NCBI RefSeq assembly: GCF_009811795.1
Contig: NZ_BLJE01000004.1
Span: 186,001 to 250,000, forward strand
Length of the DNA: 64,000 nucleotides
Source of the DNA: Litoreibacter roseus
Lineage (GTDB): Bacteria; Pseudomonadota; Alphaproteobacteria; Rhodobacterales; Rhodobacteraceae
Reading direction: 5' to 3'
This document shows positions 1 to 7,700 of this stretch, piece after piece; position 1 is the stretch's first letter; each line of letters opens with the position of its first letter. Position numbers and translations under genes: made by a program. Under the pieces are notes generated by a model, which searched no databases, had not been told where the DNA came from, and was given only the letters and a program-made list of their open reading frames with translations.

Positions 1-702
1 TCGAGCGTCTACTCCGCGATCAAGATGGCGCGGGACAACGCGCGTCTGGTGCGCACTGCCATCACGCGTGAGGTGTGGGAGGCGGTCAACGAATGCTGGA
101 TGTCCGTGGGGGCGGCCCTGTCGCGGCCCGTGCGGGATCGCGATCTGCCGCAGGTTCTGAGCCTGATCCGTCAGCAAAGCGCGTTTGTGCGGGGCGCCCT
201 GCATGGCACGATGCTGCGCAATGACGTCTATGATTTCGCGCGGGTGGGTACGTTTCTGGAGCGTGCTGACAACACGGCGCGGATTTTGGATGTGAAATAC
301 TACGTGCTGCTGCCGTCTATTCGGCATATCGGGTCGTCGCTTGATAACGTGCAGTGGGAAACGATCCTGCGCTCGGTCGGCGGGCAGCGCGCCTATCGTT
401 GGCTGCACGGCGGGGACTCCACCCCCAAAAGCATCGCGGAGTTTCTGATCCTTGATGGTCGGATGCCCCGGTCGCTGGCGTTTTGTGTCAACAAGATTGA
501 GGACAATCTGAAATATCTGGAGGCCGATTACGAGACACGCCATCCAAGTCATGACCGGGTGCATGGCATTTGCACGGGGCTGCGGCTTAGACCCATCGAC
601 TCCATTTTTGAATACGGCCTGCATGAGATGATCACCGACTTCAAATCCGACATTCAGGAATTGGCGATGCAGATCGAGAAGGATTACCGTTTTTATGGCT
701 GA
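1..702 (+). CDS. Alpha-E domain protein (5' end cut by window edge)
   Basis: The reading frame is open from base 1 and ends at TGA 700-702. About 233 C-terminal residues are visible; the family is usually a little over 300 residues, so roughly the first quarter lies outside the window. The ATG at 25 is internal, because residues before it (SSVYSAIK) are in frame and fit the family. The protein is all-helical, with the typical ERADNTAR segment near position 84 after that ATG. Alpha-E (DUF403) proteins are known from gene clusters with circularly permuted ATP-grasp enzymes, transglutaminase-like proteins and Anbu, proposed to act in a peptide-tagging or peptide-synthesis system of unknown role. 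Here it is followed 3 bases later by a transglutaminase-like gene and then Anbu, so the ATP-grasp partner is expected just upstream of base 1. Confidence 0.9.
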   Translation, partial: SSVYSAIKMARDNARLVRTAITREVWEAVNECWMSVGAALSRPVRDRDLPQVLSLIRQQSAFVRGALHGTMLRNDVYDFARVGTFLERADNTARILDVKYYVLLPSIRHIGSSLDNVQWETILRSVGGQRAYRWLHGGDSTPKSIAEFLILDGRMPRSLAFCVNKIEDNLKYLEADYETRHPSHDRVHGICTGLRLRPIDSIFEYGLHEMITDFKSDIQELAMQIEKDYRFYG

Positions 703-705
703 CCC

Positions 706-1509
706 ATGCTGCTGACCATTCAACACCGCACGACCTACGCCTACGAGCGCCCCGTGACCTACGGGCTGCAACAATTGCGGCTGATCCCGAAGACCCGCGA
801 TGAGCAAGAGGTTTTGTCTTGGGACACCCGGCTTGAGGGCGCGACGCGCGAAGCGGAGTTTCAGGATCACCACATGAACCACGTGATGCTGATCAGCATC
901 GACGAGCCGGTGGACAAGATCACCATAACCTCCAGCGGGCAGGTCGATACCAAGGATGCCTACGGGATCATCGGAAAGCATGGGGGCTTCGCGCCGCTGT
1001 GGTACTTTGAAGGTTCTACCGATCTGACGCGGGCGGGCAATCTGACCCGCAAGCTGACCAAGGGGCTGACCGGCGACATCAGCGATCCCATTGACCGGCT
1101 GCACGCCCTGTCGGGGCGCATTCTGGACGAGGTCAAATATGAGGTGGGCGAGACCCATGTGGCCACCAGTGCCGAGGACGCCCTGAGCGTCGGGCGCGGC
1201 GTGTGTCAGGATCACGCCCATATCTTTTTGGCGGCGGCGCGGACCATGGGCTTTCCGTCCCGTTATGTGTCCGGCTACCTCAAGACTGAGGACGGGGCTG
1301 TGCATGACGCGGCCCACGCGTGGGCCGAGGCCCATGTGAAGGGCGTGGGATGGATCGGATTCGACATCTCAAACGGGATTTCACCGGACGAACGTTACGT
1401 CAGGGTCGCCACAGGGCGCGATTATATGGACGCTGCGCCTATTTCCGGCCTCAGTTTTGGGGATCATGGAAAAGAAACACTTTCCGTGGATATTCAGGTT
1501 CAGCAATAA
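706..1509 (+). CDS. Transglutaminase-like cysteine protease family protein
   Basis: A 267-residue cytoplasmic protein with an N-terminal bacterial-transglutaminase region (about residues 1-80) and a papain-like transglutaminase core (about 150-225). The catalytic triad is visible: Cys167 in GRGVCQDHAH, His204 in DAAHAW and Asp220 in GWIGFD. In this family such enzymes are thought to be peptidases or amide-bond transferases rather than true protein cross-linkers; the substrate is unknown. The gene starts 3 bases after the alpha-E gene stop and lies 30 bases before the Anbu gene, so the three are probably co-transcribed. The role in that cluster is inferred from gene order only. Confidence 0.9.
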   Translation: MLLTIQHRTTYAYERPVTYGLQQLRLIPKTRDEQEVLSWDTRLEGATREAEFQDHHMNHVMLISIDEPVDKITITSSGQVDTKDAYGIIGKHGGFAPLWYFEGSTDLTRAGNLTRKLTKGLTGDISDPIDRLHALSGRILDEVKYEVGETHVATSAEDALSVGRGVCQDHAHIFLAAARTMGFPSRYVSGYLKTEDGAVHDAAHAWAEAHVKGVGWIGFDISNGISPDERYVRVATGRDYMDAAPISGLSFGDHGKETLSVDIQVQQ

Positions 1510-1539
1510 TCGGAAAAAAGAAGAACGGACCTAGAGCAG

Positions 1540-2286
1540 ATGACCTATTGCGTTGGCCTGCGACTGACGAAGGGACTGGTGATGATGTCGGACACGCGCA
1601 CCAATGCGGGCGTGGACAACATCTCGACATTTCGAAAGATGCATTCGTGGACCATTCCGGGCGAACGCGCGATCATGATCATGAGCGCGGGCAATCTTGC
1701 AACGACGCAGGCTGTGATCAGCTTGCTGGACGAACGCACCAAAGGGCCTGAGGACCGGCAACCGTCCATTCTGCGGGAACCGTCGATGTTTCGCGTGGCC
1801 TCTCTGGTGGGGGAGACATTGCGCAAGGTGATCGCCGGTCACTCGGTTGCGGGCCAACAGGCCGACAGTTCGTTTCACGCCACCCTGATCGTCGCGGGCC
1901 AGATCTCACCGGGTGAGCCAACGATGTTTATGATCTACCCGGAAGGCAACTTCATCGAAGCGTCGCAGGACACGCCGTTTTTTCAAATCGGCGAGACCAA
2001 ATACGGACGGCCCATTCTGGTGCGCGCCTATGATCCCGAGATGAGCTTCGAGGACGCGATGAAGCTGTTGCTGCTGTCGTTTGATTCCACGATCAAGGCG
2101 AACCTCTCGGTCGATCTGCCGCTGGATTACTGCATCTACAGCTCAGACAGCTATTCGCTGGAAACCGGCGGCCGGATCGCGGCTGATGATCCCTATTATC
2201 GCGAAATCTCGGAAGGCTGGGGCGATGCCCTGCGACAGGCCTTTCATGGACTACCGCCCTACATGTTTCCGGAAGAATTCGACTAG
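1540..2286 (+). CDS. Anbu-type proteasome-like peptidase
   Basis: A 248-residue protein with the fold signature of the Ntn-hydrolase/proteasome beta family. It begins M-T-Y-C-V-G; removal of Met1 would expose Thr2 as the N-terminal nucleophile. Asp18 (SDTR) and Lys33 (FRK) sit at the spacing expected for the proteasome/HslV active site. Length and N-terminus match Anbu (ancestral beta subunit), a bacterial HslV relative forming open-ring assemblies, rather than HslV (about 175 residues). No HslU-type ATPase is next to it. Its position behind alpha-E and transglutaminase genes is the conserved Anbu context. Which proteins or peptides it cuts is not known, and activity of Anbu has been hard to show in general. 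Confidence 0.88.
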   Translation: MTYCVGLRLTKGLVMMSDTRTNAGVDNISTFRKMHSWTIPGERAIMIMSAGNLATTQAVISLLDERTKGPEDRQPSILREPSMFRVASLVGETLRKVIAGHSVAGQQADSSFHATLIVAGQISPGEPTMFMIYPEGNFIEASQDTPFFQIGETKYGRPILVRAYDPEMSFEDAMKLLLLSFDSTIKANLSVDLPLDYCIYSSDSYSLETGGRIAADDPYYREISEGWGDALRQAFHGLPPYMFPEEFD

Positions 2287-2352
2287 GTCTTTCTTTTGCT
2301 CCCGGATGGTTTTGGTTGTTCCGCCTGCGGTGCCTGCCGTAAGCTTTCTTTC

Positions 2353-3186
2353 ATGGGTGAAACGAAGGAAAACTGGGACGACCTAAGATTGTTTGTCGCG
2401 GTTGCCCGCGGGCACGGACTAGCCAAGGCCAGTCTCGCCACGGGAAAAAGCCCGCCGACGCTGTCCCGCCGGATGCTGGATCTTGAAAAATCCATTGGCC
2501 ATGATCTGTTCCGGCGGCTGCCCAAGGGCTATGAGTTGACCGAGGATGGTCAGGCCTTGTTCGAGAAGGTCACCCGGCTCGAGGCCGATTTGCTCACAAT
2601 TTGGAAGCCGCCCGCGCGGGGCAAGCGCACGCTGGTCAAGATCTCTGCGGGGACATGGATGAGCAAGTTTCTGTGCGAAAACATGACCGCCATCGTGGGG
2701 CCGGAAGAGGCGGTCCTGATCCGTCTCATCTCTGCCGAAGAGGTTCTGGATATCGGTCGGCGCGAGGCGGTCATTGGCATCCGCAACCAGCGTCCCCATC
2801 AACGGGGGCTTGCGGGGCGCCGGGTGGGGCGCGTTCGGTTTGCCGCCTATGCCCGCAATGAGAGTGTCAGCGCGTGGGCGCGATTTACCGGCAGCACGCC
2901 CTCGGCCGATTGGCTCAAGGGTCATGTGGGGGACAGCGATTGCATCGAGGTGACAAGCCCCAGAAATGCGCTGGATCTGGCGGTGGCCGGTGCCGCGCGC
3001 GTTGTCCTGCCGACATTCGTTGGGGACGCGCAAGCCGGGCTGATGCGGGTCAGCCAGACCATCGACGCGCTTGAGGGCGAGCAATGGCTGGTGGTCCATG
3101 ACGATGATCGTTTCAGCCCCGAGGTTCGGCGCACGGTCGACCGGCTCTACAAGGTTCTGCAGTCGATGCACCGAGAGCACTCGTAG
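2353..3186 (+). CDS. LysR-family transcriptional regulator
   Basis: A 277-residue LysR-type regulator. The winged helix-turn-helix covers about residues 6-65 (DDLRLFVAVA, then SPPTLSRRMLDLEKSIG, then LFRR). The C-terminal part is a diverged substrate-binding domain. I chose ATG 2353 because the HTH begins right after it; an upstream TTG at 2296 would add 19 Cys-rich residues that do not look like the family. It is on the same strand as the Anbu gene, 66 bases downstream, but probably has its own promoter. The DNA targets and inducer cannot be deduced from sequence. Confidence 0.85.
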   Translation: MGETKENWDDLRLFVAVARGHGLAKASLATGKSPPTLSRRMLDLEKSIGHDLFRRLPKGYELTEDGQALFEKVTRLEADLLTIWKPPARGKRTLVKISAGTWMSKFLCENMTAIVGPEEAVLIRLISAEEVLDIGRREAVIGIRNQRPHQRGLAGRRVGRVRFAAYARNESVSAWARFTGSTPSADWLKGHVGDSDCIEVTSPRNALDLAVAGAARVVLPTFVGDAQAGLMRVSQTIDALEGEQWLVVHDDDRFSPEVRRTVDRLYKVLQSMHREHS

Positions 3187-3451
3187 CGGCGCATAGTGGA
3201 TCGGATAGCATTGGCTTTCTGGACCAAACTGCCGGCCCAGATCGTGCAAAGTTCAGCTAAGAGACCCTGTTCCTGACGGAGGTTCCCAGCGGTGCTTAGT
3301 AGTGCTGGTGATGCGGGACGAAGCGCCAATTCGCTGCGATTGTGCCAATGACGGCTTTTTTGGCAAAAACCGACATTCGCACTCGGTCAAAGGCTGAATC
3401 GACTTTCGCCTTCACCATCAAAAAGACAAAACTTATCTGTGATCATGACCA

Positions 3452-3922
3452 ATGGCAAAACAGAAACAGGACATTCACGTGCCAGACCCGATTATTCGCT
3501 CCGCATCATTGCGGGACTTCAGCGCGCTATTGAAGTTGTACTCTGAACTGACGGGTGGCCTTCCTGTCCTTTCCGGCAACGCGGGACGCGCGAAGTTGAA
3601 GGAGATTCTTCAACATGAAGGGACTTATGTCTTCGGAGCCGAGGTATCCGGAAAACTTGTTTCTGTCGCAACTCTACACATTTGTCCGAATCTGACGTTC
3701 AGCGGACGTTCCTACGCGCGCATCGAGAACGTGGTGACGCTGGCCTCTCATCGAGGTCAAGGTCTTTCTAGAGTGGTGATGGAGCATTTGATCGAAATCG
3801 CTAGGATGGCGAATGTTGTCTCAATCGTTCTACTCACTGGAAAGGGCCTTAAAGCGCGAGGGTTCTATGAGAAGTGCGGGTTCAGCGCGGACGAAAAGTG
3901 GGGAATGATCATCAAGTTTTAG
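3452..3922 (+). CDS. GNAT-family N-acetyltransferase
   Basis: A 156-residue single-domain GNAT protein. The acetyl-CoA binding motif A is visible as RIENVVTLASHRGQGLS (the R-G-Q-G-L loop), and the C-terminal ARGFYEKCGF segment is the usual motif B end. These enzymes transfer an acetyl group from acetyl-CoA to an amine on a small molecule, protein or drug; the substrate is unknown here. It stands alone, with non-coding DNA of 265 bases before and 335 bases after, and by eye this patch is more AT-rich than the surrounding genes, which may mean later acquisition. ATG 3452 is the first in-frame start and there is no strong ribosome site to confirm it; residues before about 14 are poorly conserved in type. 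Confidence 0.8.
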   Translation: MAKQKQDIHVPDPIIRSASLRDFSALLKLYSELTGGLPVLSGNAGRAKLKEILQHEGTYVFGAEVSGKLVSVATLHICPNLTFSGRSYARIENVVTLASHRGQGLSRVVMEHLIEIARMANVVSIVLLTGKGLKARGFYEKCGFSADEKWGMIIKF

Positions 3923-4257
3923 TGGTACGCTCTGTACTGAACTTGGCTACATCAGATCGAAAACTGACATTGGTTCGGTACGCAGCATTTGGCGATTTGG
4001 GCTCTTTCCGACTATTTGCTGAGTTGGCTCGTATTTCTGGATTTCCGGTCTGCCGACGATGCACGGCGGATGGCTCAAGGGGGCTGACGTTTCAAGCAGG
4101 CATGTCGAGTGGGTGGGGTGCAAAAGGCGGGTCCGACCTTCTGAATTTTTCGGGTAGGGTTCTCCTGTGCCGCTAACGCCTCAACTGCATTGTAGACGAC
4201 GGTATACAATTGGGGTAAGTCGCCACCAAGATTCATAGACCGAAGCGAGAACCATTC
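3923..4257 (+). other. Non-coding stretch before icd
   Basis: No convincing gene is seen on either strand in these 335 bases. The DNA is less GC-rich than the flanking genes. The only structured element I see is the inverted repeat at 4189-4210, about 50 bases upstream of icd, so the 3' third probably holds the icd promoter. The 5' part may be decayed sequence. Confidence 0.4.
4189..4210. promoter_or_regulatory. Inverted repeat upstream of icd, possible operator
   Basis: ATTGTA at 4189-4194 and TACAAT at 4205-4210 form a perfect 6-base inverted repeat separated by 10 bases; the right arm also contains the self-complementary GTATAC. It lies 47 bases upstream of the icd start, where a regulator could act. 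TTGTATAC-type half sites are typical of GntR-family operators, but no GntR gene is adjacent. This is inference from the repeat only. Confidence 0.3.
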
Positions 4258-6441
4258 ATGGCCGATATCATCTACACCAAAGTGGACGAAGCACCTCAGC
4301 TTGCATCTGCGTCTCTTTTGCCGATCATTCAGAAGTTCCTCAGCGCTGCGGATCTGAGTGTGGAAACGCGCGATATTTCACTGGCGGGACGGATCATTGC
4401 GTCTTTCCCGGAGGTGTTGACCGACGCGCAGCGCCAGTCGGATGCGCTTGCCGAATTGGGCGAGTTGGTGAAAACGCCAGAAGCCAATGTGATCAAGTTG
4501 CCCAATATCTCGGCGTCGGTCCCGCAGCTTGTGGCGGCGGTCAAGGAATTGCAGGCGCAGGGTTACGCGCTGCCTGACTACCCCGAGGATCCGCAGACCG
4601 ACGCGGAAAAGGATGTGCGGGCGCGCTATGATGCGGTCAAAGGCTCTGCGGTGAACCCTGTCCTGCGGGAAGGCAACTCGGATCGCCGGGCGCCTGCCGC
4701 TGTGAAGGCCTTTGCGCAGGCCAACCCCCACCGGATGGGGGTTTGGGACAGCGCCAGCAAGACGCGGGTCGCGACCATGGGCGCGAATGATTTCCGGTCA
4801 AACGAACAGTCCGTCACGCTGGACGACGCCGCGACCCTTCGGATCGAGTTGGACACCGGCAACGGCGTAACCGTCCTGAAAGACGGTCTGGATATGCCCG
4901 CTGGCACCATCGTGGATTCCACATTCATGTCTGCCAAGGCGCTGAAGGCTTTCTATGACAAGACGATTGCCGATGTGGCCCAAGAGGGCACGCTTTACTC
5001 GCTGCACATGAAAGCAACGATGATGAAGGTGTCGGACCCGATCATCTTTGGCCATTGCGTCCGTCAGTATCTGGCGCCCGTGTTCGAAAAGCACGGTGCG
5101 GCCTTTGAGGCCGCCGGTGTCACGCCCAATGCGGGGCTTGGCGTCATGCTGGAGAAGATTGGCGAGATGGACAACGGGCAGGCGATCCTGAGCGAGATCG
5201 ACGCGACGCTGGCTGATCGTCCACCGCTTTACATGGTGAACTCCGACAAGGGCATCACCAACCTGCATGTGCCCTCTGATGTGATCATCGATGCGTCCAT
5301 GCCCGCTGTGATCCGGGCCGGGGGCAAGGGTTGGGGACCAGATGGTGAGGAACACGACACGACCTGCGTGATCCCTGACAGCTCATACGCCGGGGTCTAT
5401 TCCGAGACGATCGATTACTTCAAAGAGACAGGCGCCCTTGATCCCGCAACGGCGGGGACGGTTCAGAACGTCGGTCTGATGGCGCAGAAGGCTGAGGAAT
5501 ACGGCTCACACCCGACAACGTTCGAGATCGCCGAAGCGGGTACGGTCCGGGTGATGAATGGCGACACGGAACTGATGAGCCATGCGGTCGAGGCGGGCGA
5601 TATCTGGCGCATGGCCTCGGCCCGCAAGGCGCCGATTGAAAACTGGGTGGAGCTTGCGATTGAACGGCAGGCCGCCGAGAATTGTCAGGCAATCTTCTGG
5701 CTCGACAGCACCCGCGCCCATGACGCGGAACTGATCAAATACGTCGAACCGATGCTTGCGGCAAAGGGTGTCTCGGACAAGTTCGAGATCATGGCGCCGA
5801 TCCCGGCCACACGCGCGTCGCTTGAGACGATCCGCGCGGGCAAGACCAGCATCGCGATCACCGGCAACGTTTTGCGGGATTATCTGACCGACCTTTTCCC
5901 GATCCTTGAGGTGGGCACTTCCGCCAAGATGCTGTCTGTGGTGAAACTGATGCAAGGCGGCGGTCTGTTCGAGACCGGTGCAGGCGGGTCCGCCCCGAAG
6001 CACGTCCAGCAATTGGTCGAGGAAAATCATCTGCGGTGGGACAGTCTGGGCGAATTCTGCGCGCTGGGCGAAAGCCTTCGTTTTGCCGAAGGGTCCAAGG
6101 CGTCCGTGATGGGACAGGCTGTGGATGCAGCGACCGAAAAGCTGCTGGCGGAGGGGAAGAGCCCCGGCCGGAAAGTGGGACAGGATGACAACCGCGCCTC
6201 CCATTTTCACTTTGCGCTCTACTGGGCCGAAGCGTTGGCTGAACAGACTGAAGATGCGGCGTTGGCAGAGACTTTCGCGCCCCTTGCCAAGGCTTTGTCC
6301 GAGAATGCCGAGACGATCCTGGCCGAGTTGAAAGCAGGGGCGGGTTCGCCGGTTGATCTGGGCGGATACTTCAACACCGACCCCAAGAAGACAGCTGCGG
6401 TGATGCGTCCGTCCAAGACCTTCAACGGGCTGATCGACTAG
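4258..6441 (+). CDS. icd: NADP-dependent isocitrate dehydrogenase, monomeric type
   Basis: A 727-residue enzyme that oxidises isocitrate to 2-oxoglutarate and CO2 with NADP in the TCA cycle. The length and sequence match the monomeric IDH class (about 740 residues), not the 400-residue dimeric enzyme. Family landmarks include the N-terminal YTKVDEAP, the SNEQSVTLD region near residue 180 and WLDSTRAHD near 480. It is a single-gene unit: 335 non-coding bases precede it, and a strong hairpin follows it at 6456-6485. The branch-point position between TCA cycle and glyoxylate or ethylmalonyl-CoA routes is relevant because this genome carries ethylmalonyl-CoA pathway genes further along. Confidence 0.96.
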   Translation: MADIIYTKVDEAPQLASASLLPIIQKFLSAADLSVETRDISLAGRIIASFPEVLTDAQRQSDALAELGELVKTPEANVIKLPNISASVPQLVAAVKELQAQGYALPDYPEDPQTDAEKDVRARYDAVKGSAVNPVLREGNSDRRAPAAVKAFAQANPHRMGVWDSASKTRVATMGANDFRSNEQSVTLDDAATLRIELDTGNGVTVLKDGLDMPAGTIVDSTFMSAKALKAFYDKTIADVAQEGTLYSLHMKATMMKVSDPIIFGHCVRQYLAPVFEKHGAAFEAAGVTPNAGLGVMLEKIGEMDNGQAILSEIDATLADRPPLYMVNSDKGITNLHVPSDVIIDASMPAVIRAGGKGWGPDGEEHDTTCVIPDSSYAGVYSETIDYFKETGALDPATAGTVQNVGLMAQKAEEYGSHPTTFEIAEAGTVRVMNGDTELMSHAVEAGDIWRMASARKAPIENWVELAIERQAAENCQAIFWLDSTRAHDAELIKYVEPMLAAKGVSDKFEIMAPIPATRASLETIRAGKTSIAITGNVLRDYLTDLFPILEVGTSAKMLSVVKLMQGGGLFETGAGGSAPKHVQQLVEENHLRWDSLGEFCALGESLRFAEGSKASVMGQAVDAATEKLLAEGKSPGRKVGQDDNRASHFHFALYWAEALAEQTEDAALAETFAPLAKALSENAETILAELKAGAGSPVDLGGYFNTDPKKTAAVMRPSKTFNGLID

Positions 6442-6455
6442 TTCGATATTGGTGC

Positions 6456-6485
6456 GCGCCTCAGCCGAGTGGCTGGCTGAGGCGC
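6456..6485 (+). terminator. Hairpin terminator after icd
   Basis: GCGCCTCAGCC (6456-6466) pairs perfectly with GGCTGAGGCGC (6475-6485) around an 8-base loop, an 11-base-pair GC-rich stem starting 14 bases after the icd stop. There is no long T-run after it. It lies between the convergent icd and Crp/Fnr genes and may serve both. Confidence 0.7.
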
Positions 6486-6522
6486 TACATTGTGCAAAAG
6501 GCAGTAGCGCGCTTGGAGATCG

Positions 6523-7242
6523 CTACCGCATGTCTTCGCACAATGATTTCATTTTTGATCGTGATGCGACCAAGAGTTTCCCGTTCCGCCGTTCGACCAG
6601 TCCCTGATCCTGCATCCATTTCAGGGTTTTGTTGGTGTGGACAAGGGACAGCCCTGCCAGATCGGCCAAGGTTTCCTGTGTGACGTTCAGGACGCGGCCA
6701 TCTCGTCCAGCTGACGCGTCAGCGCTGAGCCGGACGTCAAGGCGCCACAGCATGTTTGCCAATCGCTCGACCGCGCTGCGTCGCCCCAGATCAGTTATGG
6801 AGACGCGCAACTCCTCCGCGTCGGCCTCGTGCACCCGGACGAAGATATCCAAGGTTTCCAGCCGCTGATCTGCCAGATCGATCCGGATCAAATCTGCCGT
6901 GACGTCTGTTAAGGCCTCAATGTTGCTCGTGGTTGCTTGGTCTCCGGTGGCCGAAGGTAAGATGATATCACCGGGCAGAACGAATTCGCTGATCTGCCGG
7001 GCCCCGGAGGTCAGATATTGGGACCGCGCAATCCATCCGTCGACAACCAAAAGCATGTCCGCCAAGTGTGTCCCACGACGAACAAATGTCCGCCCGGCGG
7101 CAATACGGATTGTCCGGCGTGGGCGGGACATCAAATATGCCAGATGATCTGGTGGCATATCGTATTTGGCCGCAATGTGGCGTTTCCGCGGGATCACGTC
7201 GTTCATGACGTCGGATGCCGTGCCGTCAGACACCGCGTCCAT
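6523..7242 (-). CDS. Crp/Fnr-family transcriptional regulator
   Basis: A 239-residue regulator with an N-terminal cyclic-nucleotide-binding-like beta barrel (RRTIRIAAGRTFVRRG onwards, ending near FVLPGDIIL) and a C-terminal winged HTH (VTQETLADLAGLSLVHTNK, then LKWMQDQGLVERR). It lacks the N-terminal Cys cluster of oxygen-sensing FNR, so it is not an iron-sulfur FNR; the ligand is unknown. The start is uncertain: ATG 7242 gives the usual length, ATG 7206 is possible, and a TTG at 7350 would add 36 residues of non-family sequence. It is transcribed away from the bacteriophytochrome gene across a long shared intergenic region, so control of that locus is possible but unproven. Confidence 0.85.
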   Translation of the reverse strand: MDAVSDGTASDVMNDVIPRKRHIAAKYDMPPDHLAYLMSRPRRTIRIAAGRTFVRRGTHLADMLLVVDGWIARSQYLTSGARQISEFVLPGDIILPSATGDQATTSNIEALTDVTADLIRIDLADQRLETLDIFVRVHEADAEELRVSITDLGRRSAVERLANMLWRLDVRLSADASAGRDGRVLNVTQETLADLAGLSLVHTNKTLKWMQDQGLVERRNGKLLVASRSKMKSLCEDMR

Positions 7243-7700
7243 GGGACCATCGCTCTGTAAGTCGTCAGATTTCACGTCGAACCGCCGATTGTAATGAAAC
7301 ACTCGCGAAGAGATCGACAGCGCAGACAAACGCCCCCGACTTCTCGCCAAACAAATTTATACTCAATTTTGATACTTGGGATCGGGCGTGATCGCTTAGG
7401 TGGAGAGCCGCACCCGTCGGCCATGATATGTGGTCTGCAGATGCAGGCAAAACCGCGCAAGGCTCTGTGATAGATCAGTAAATCCTGAGTTTTTCCGCAA
7501 TGTCCTGCGGATCAATGTCCCATCTGTAACATTTTGCATAAGCGAAATGTCGGAGGCTCCATTGAAATCTATAGGTGGATACCACGTACGTATATTATAC
7601 ATATGACGTAGCACTATGCATATGACATAGGGTGGGCCTTCACGGCGGCGCATCCCATCTAACCGGAAAGGCCGTAAGGCGAACCCGCCTTTGCACCGCG
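7243..7700. other. Divergent regulatory region between Crp/Fnr and phytochrome genes
   Basis: This region of about 460 bases separates two divergent genes and contains no convincing reading frame of its own. Its right half (about 7340-7630) is clearly AT-richer than the flanks, as expected for promoters. A near-perfect 12-base direct repeat lies at 7600-7630, just upstream of the phytochrome gene. I found no clear FNR box (TTGAT-N4-ATCAA) and no PpsR-type TGT-N12-ACA site near the phytochrome start. Confidence 0.45.
7600..7630 (+). repeat. 12-base tandem direct repeat upstream of bacteriophytochrome
   Basis: CATATGACGTAG (7600-7611) and CATATGACATAG (7619-7630) differ at one base and start 19 bases apart, close to two helical turns. 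They lie 70 bases before the chosen phytochrome start codon. The same-face spacing suggests a regulator binding site, but the regulator cannot be named. Confidence 0.45.

Noticed and set aside
7243-7700. FNR or PpsR binding sites near the phytochrome gene.
   Set aside because: A TGATAGATCA stretch near 7470 has the wrong spacer for an FNR box, and no TGT-N12-ACA site was seen near the start.
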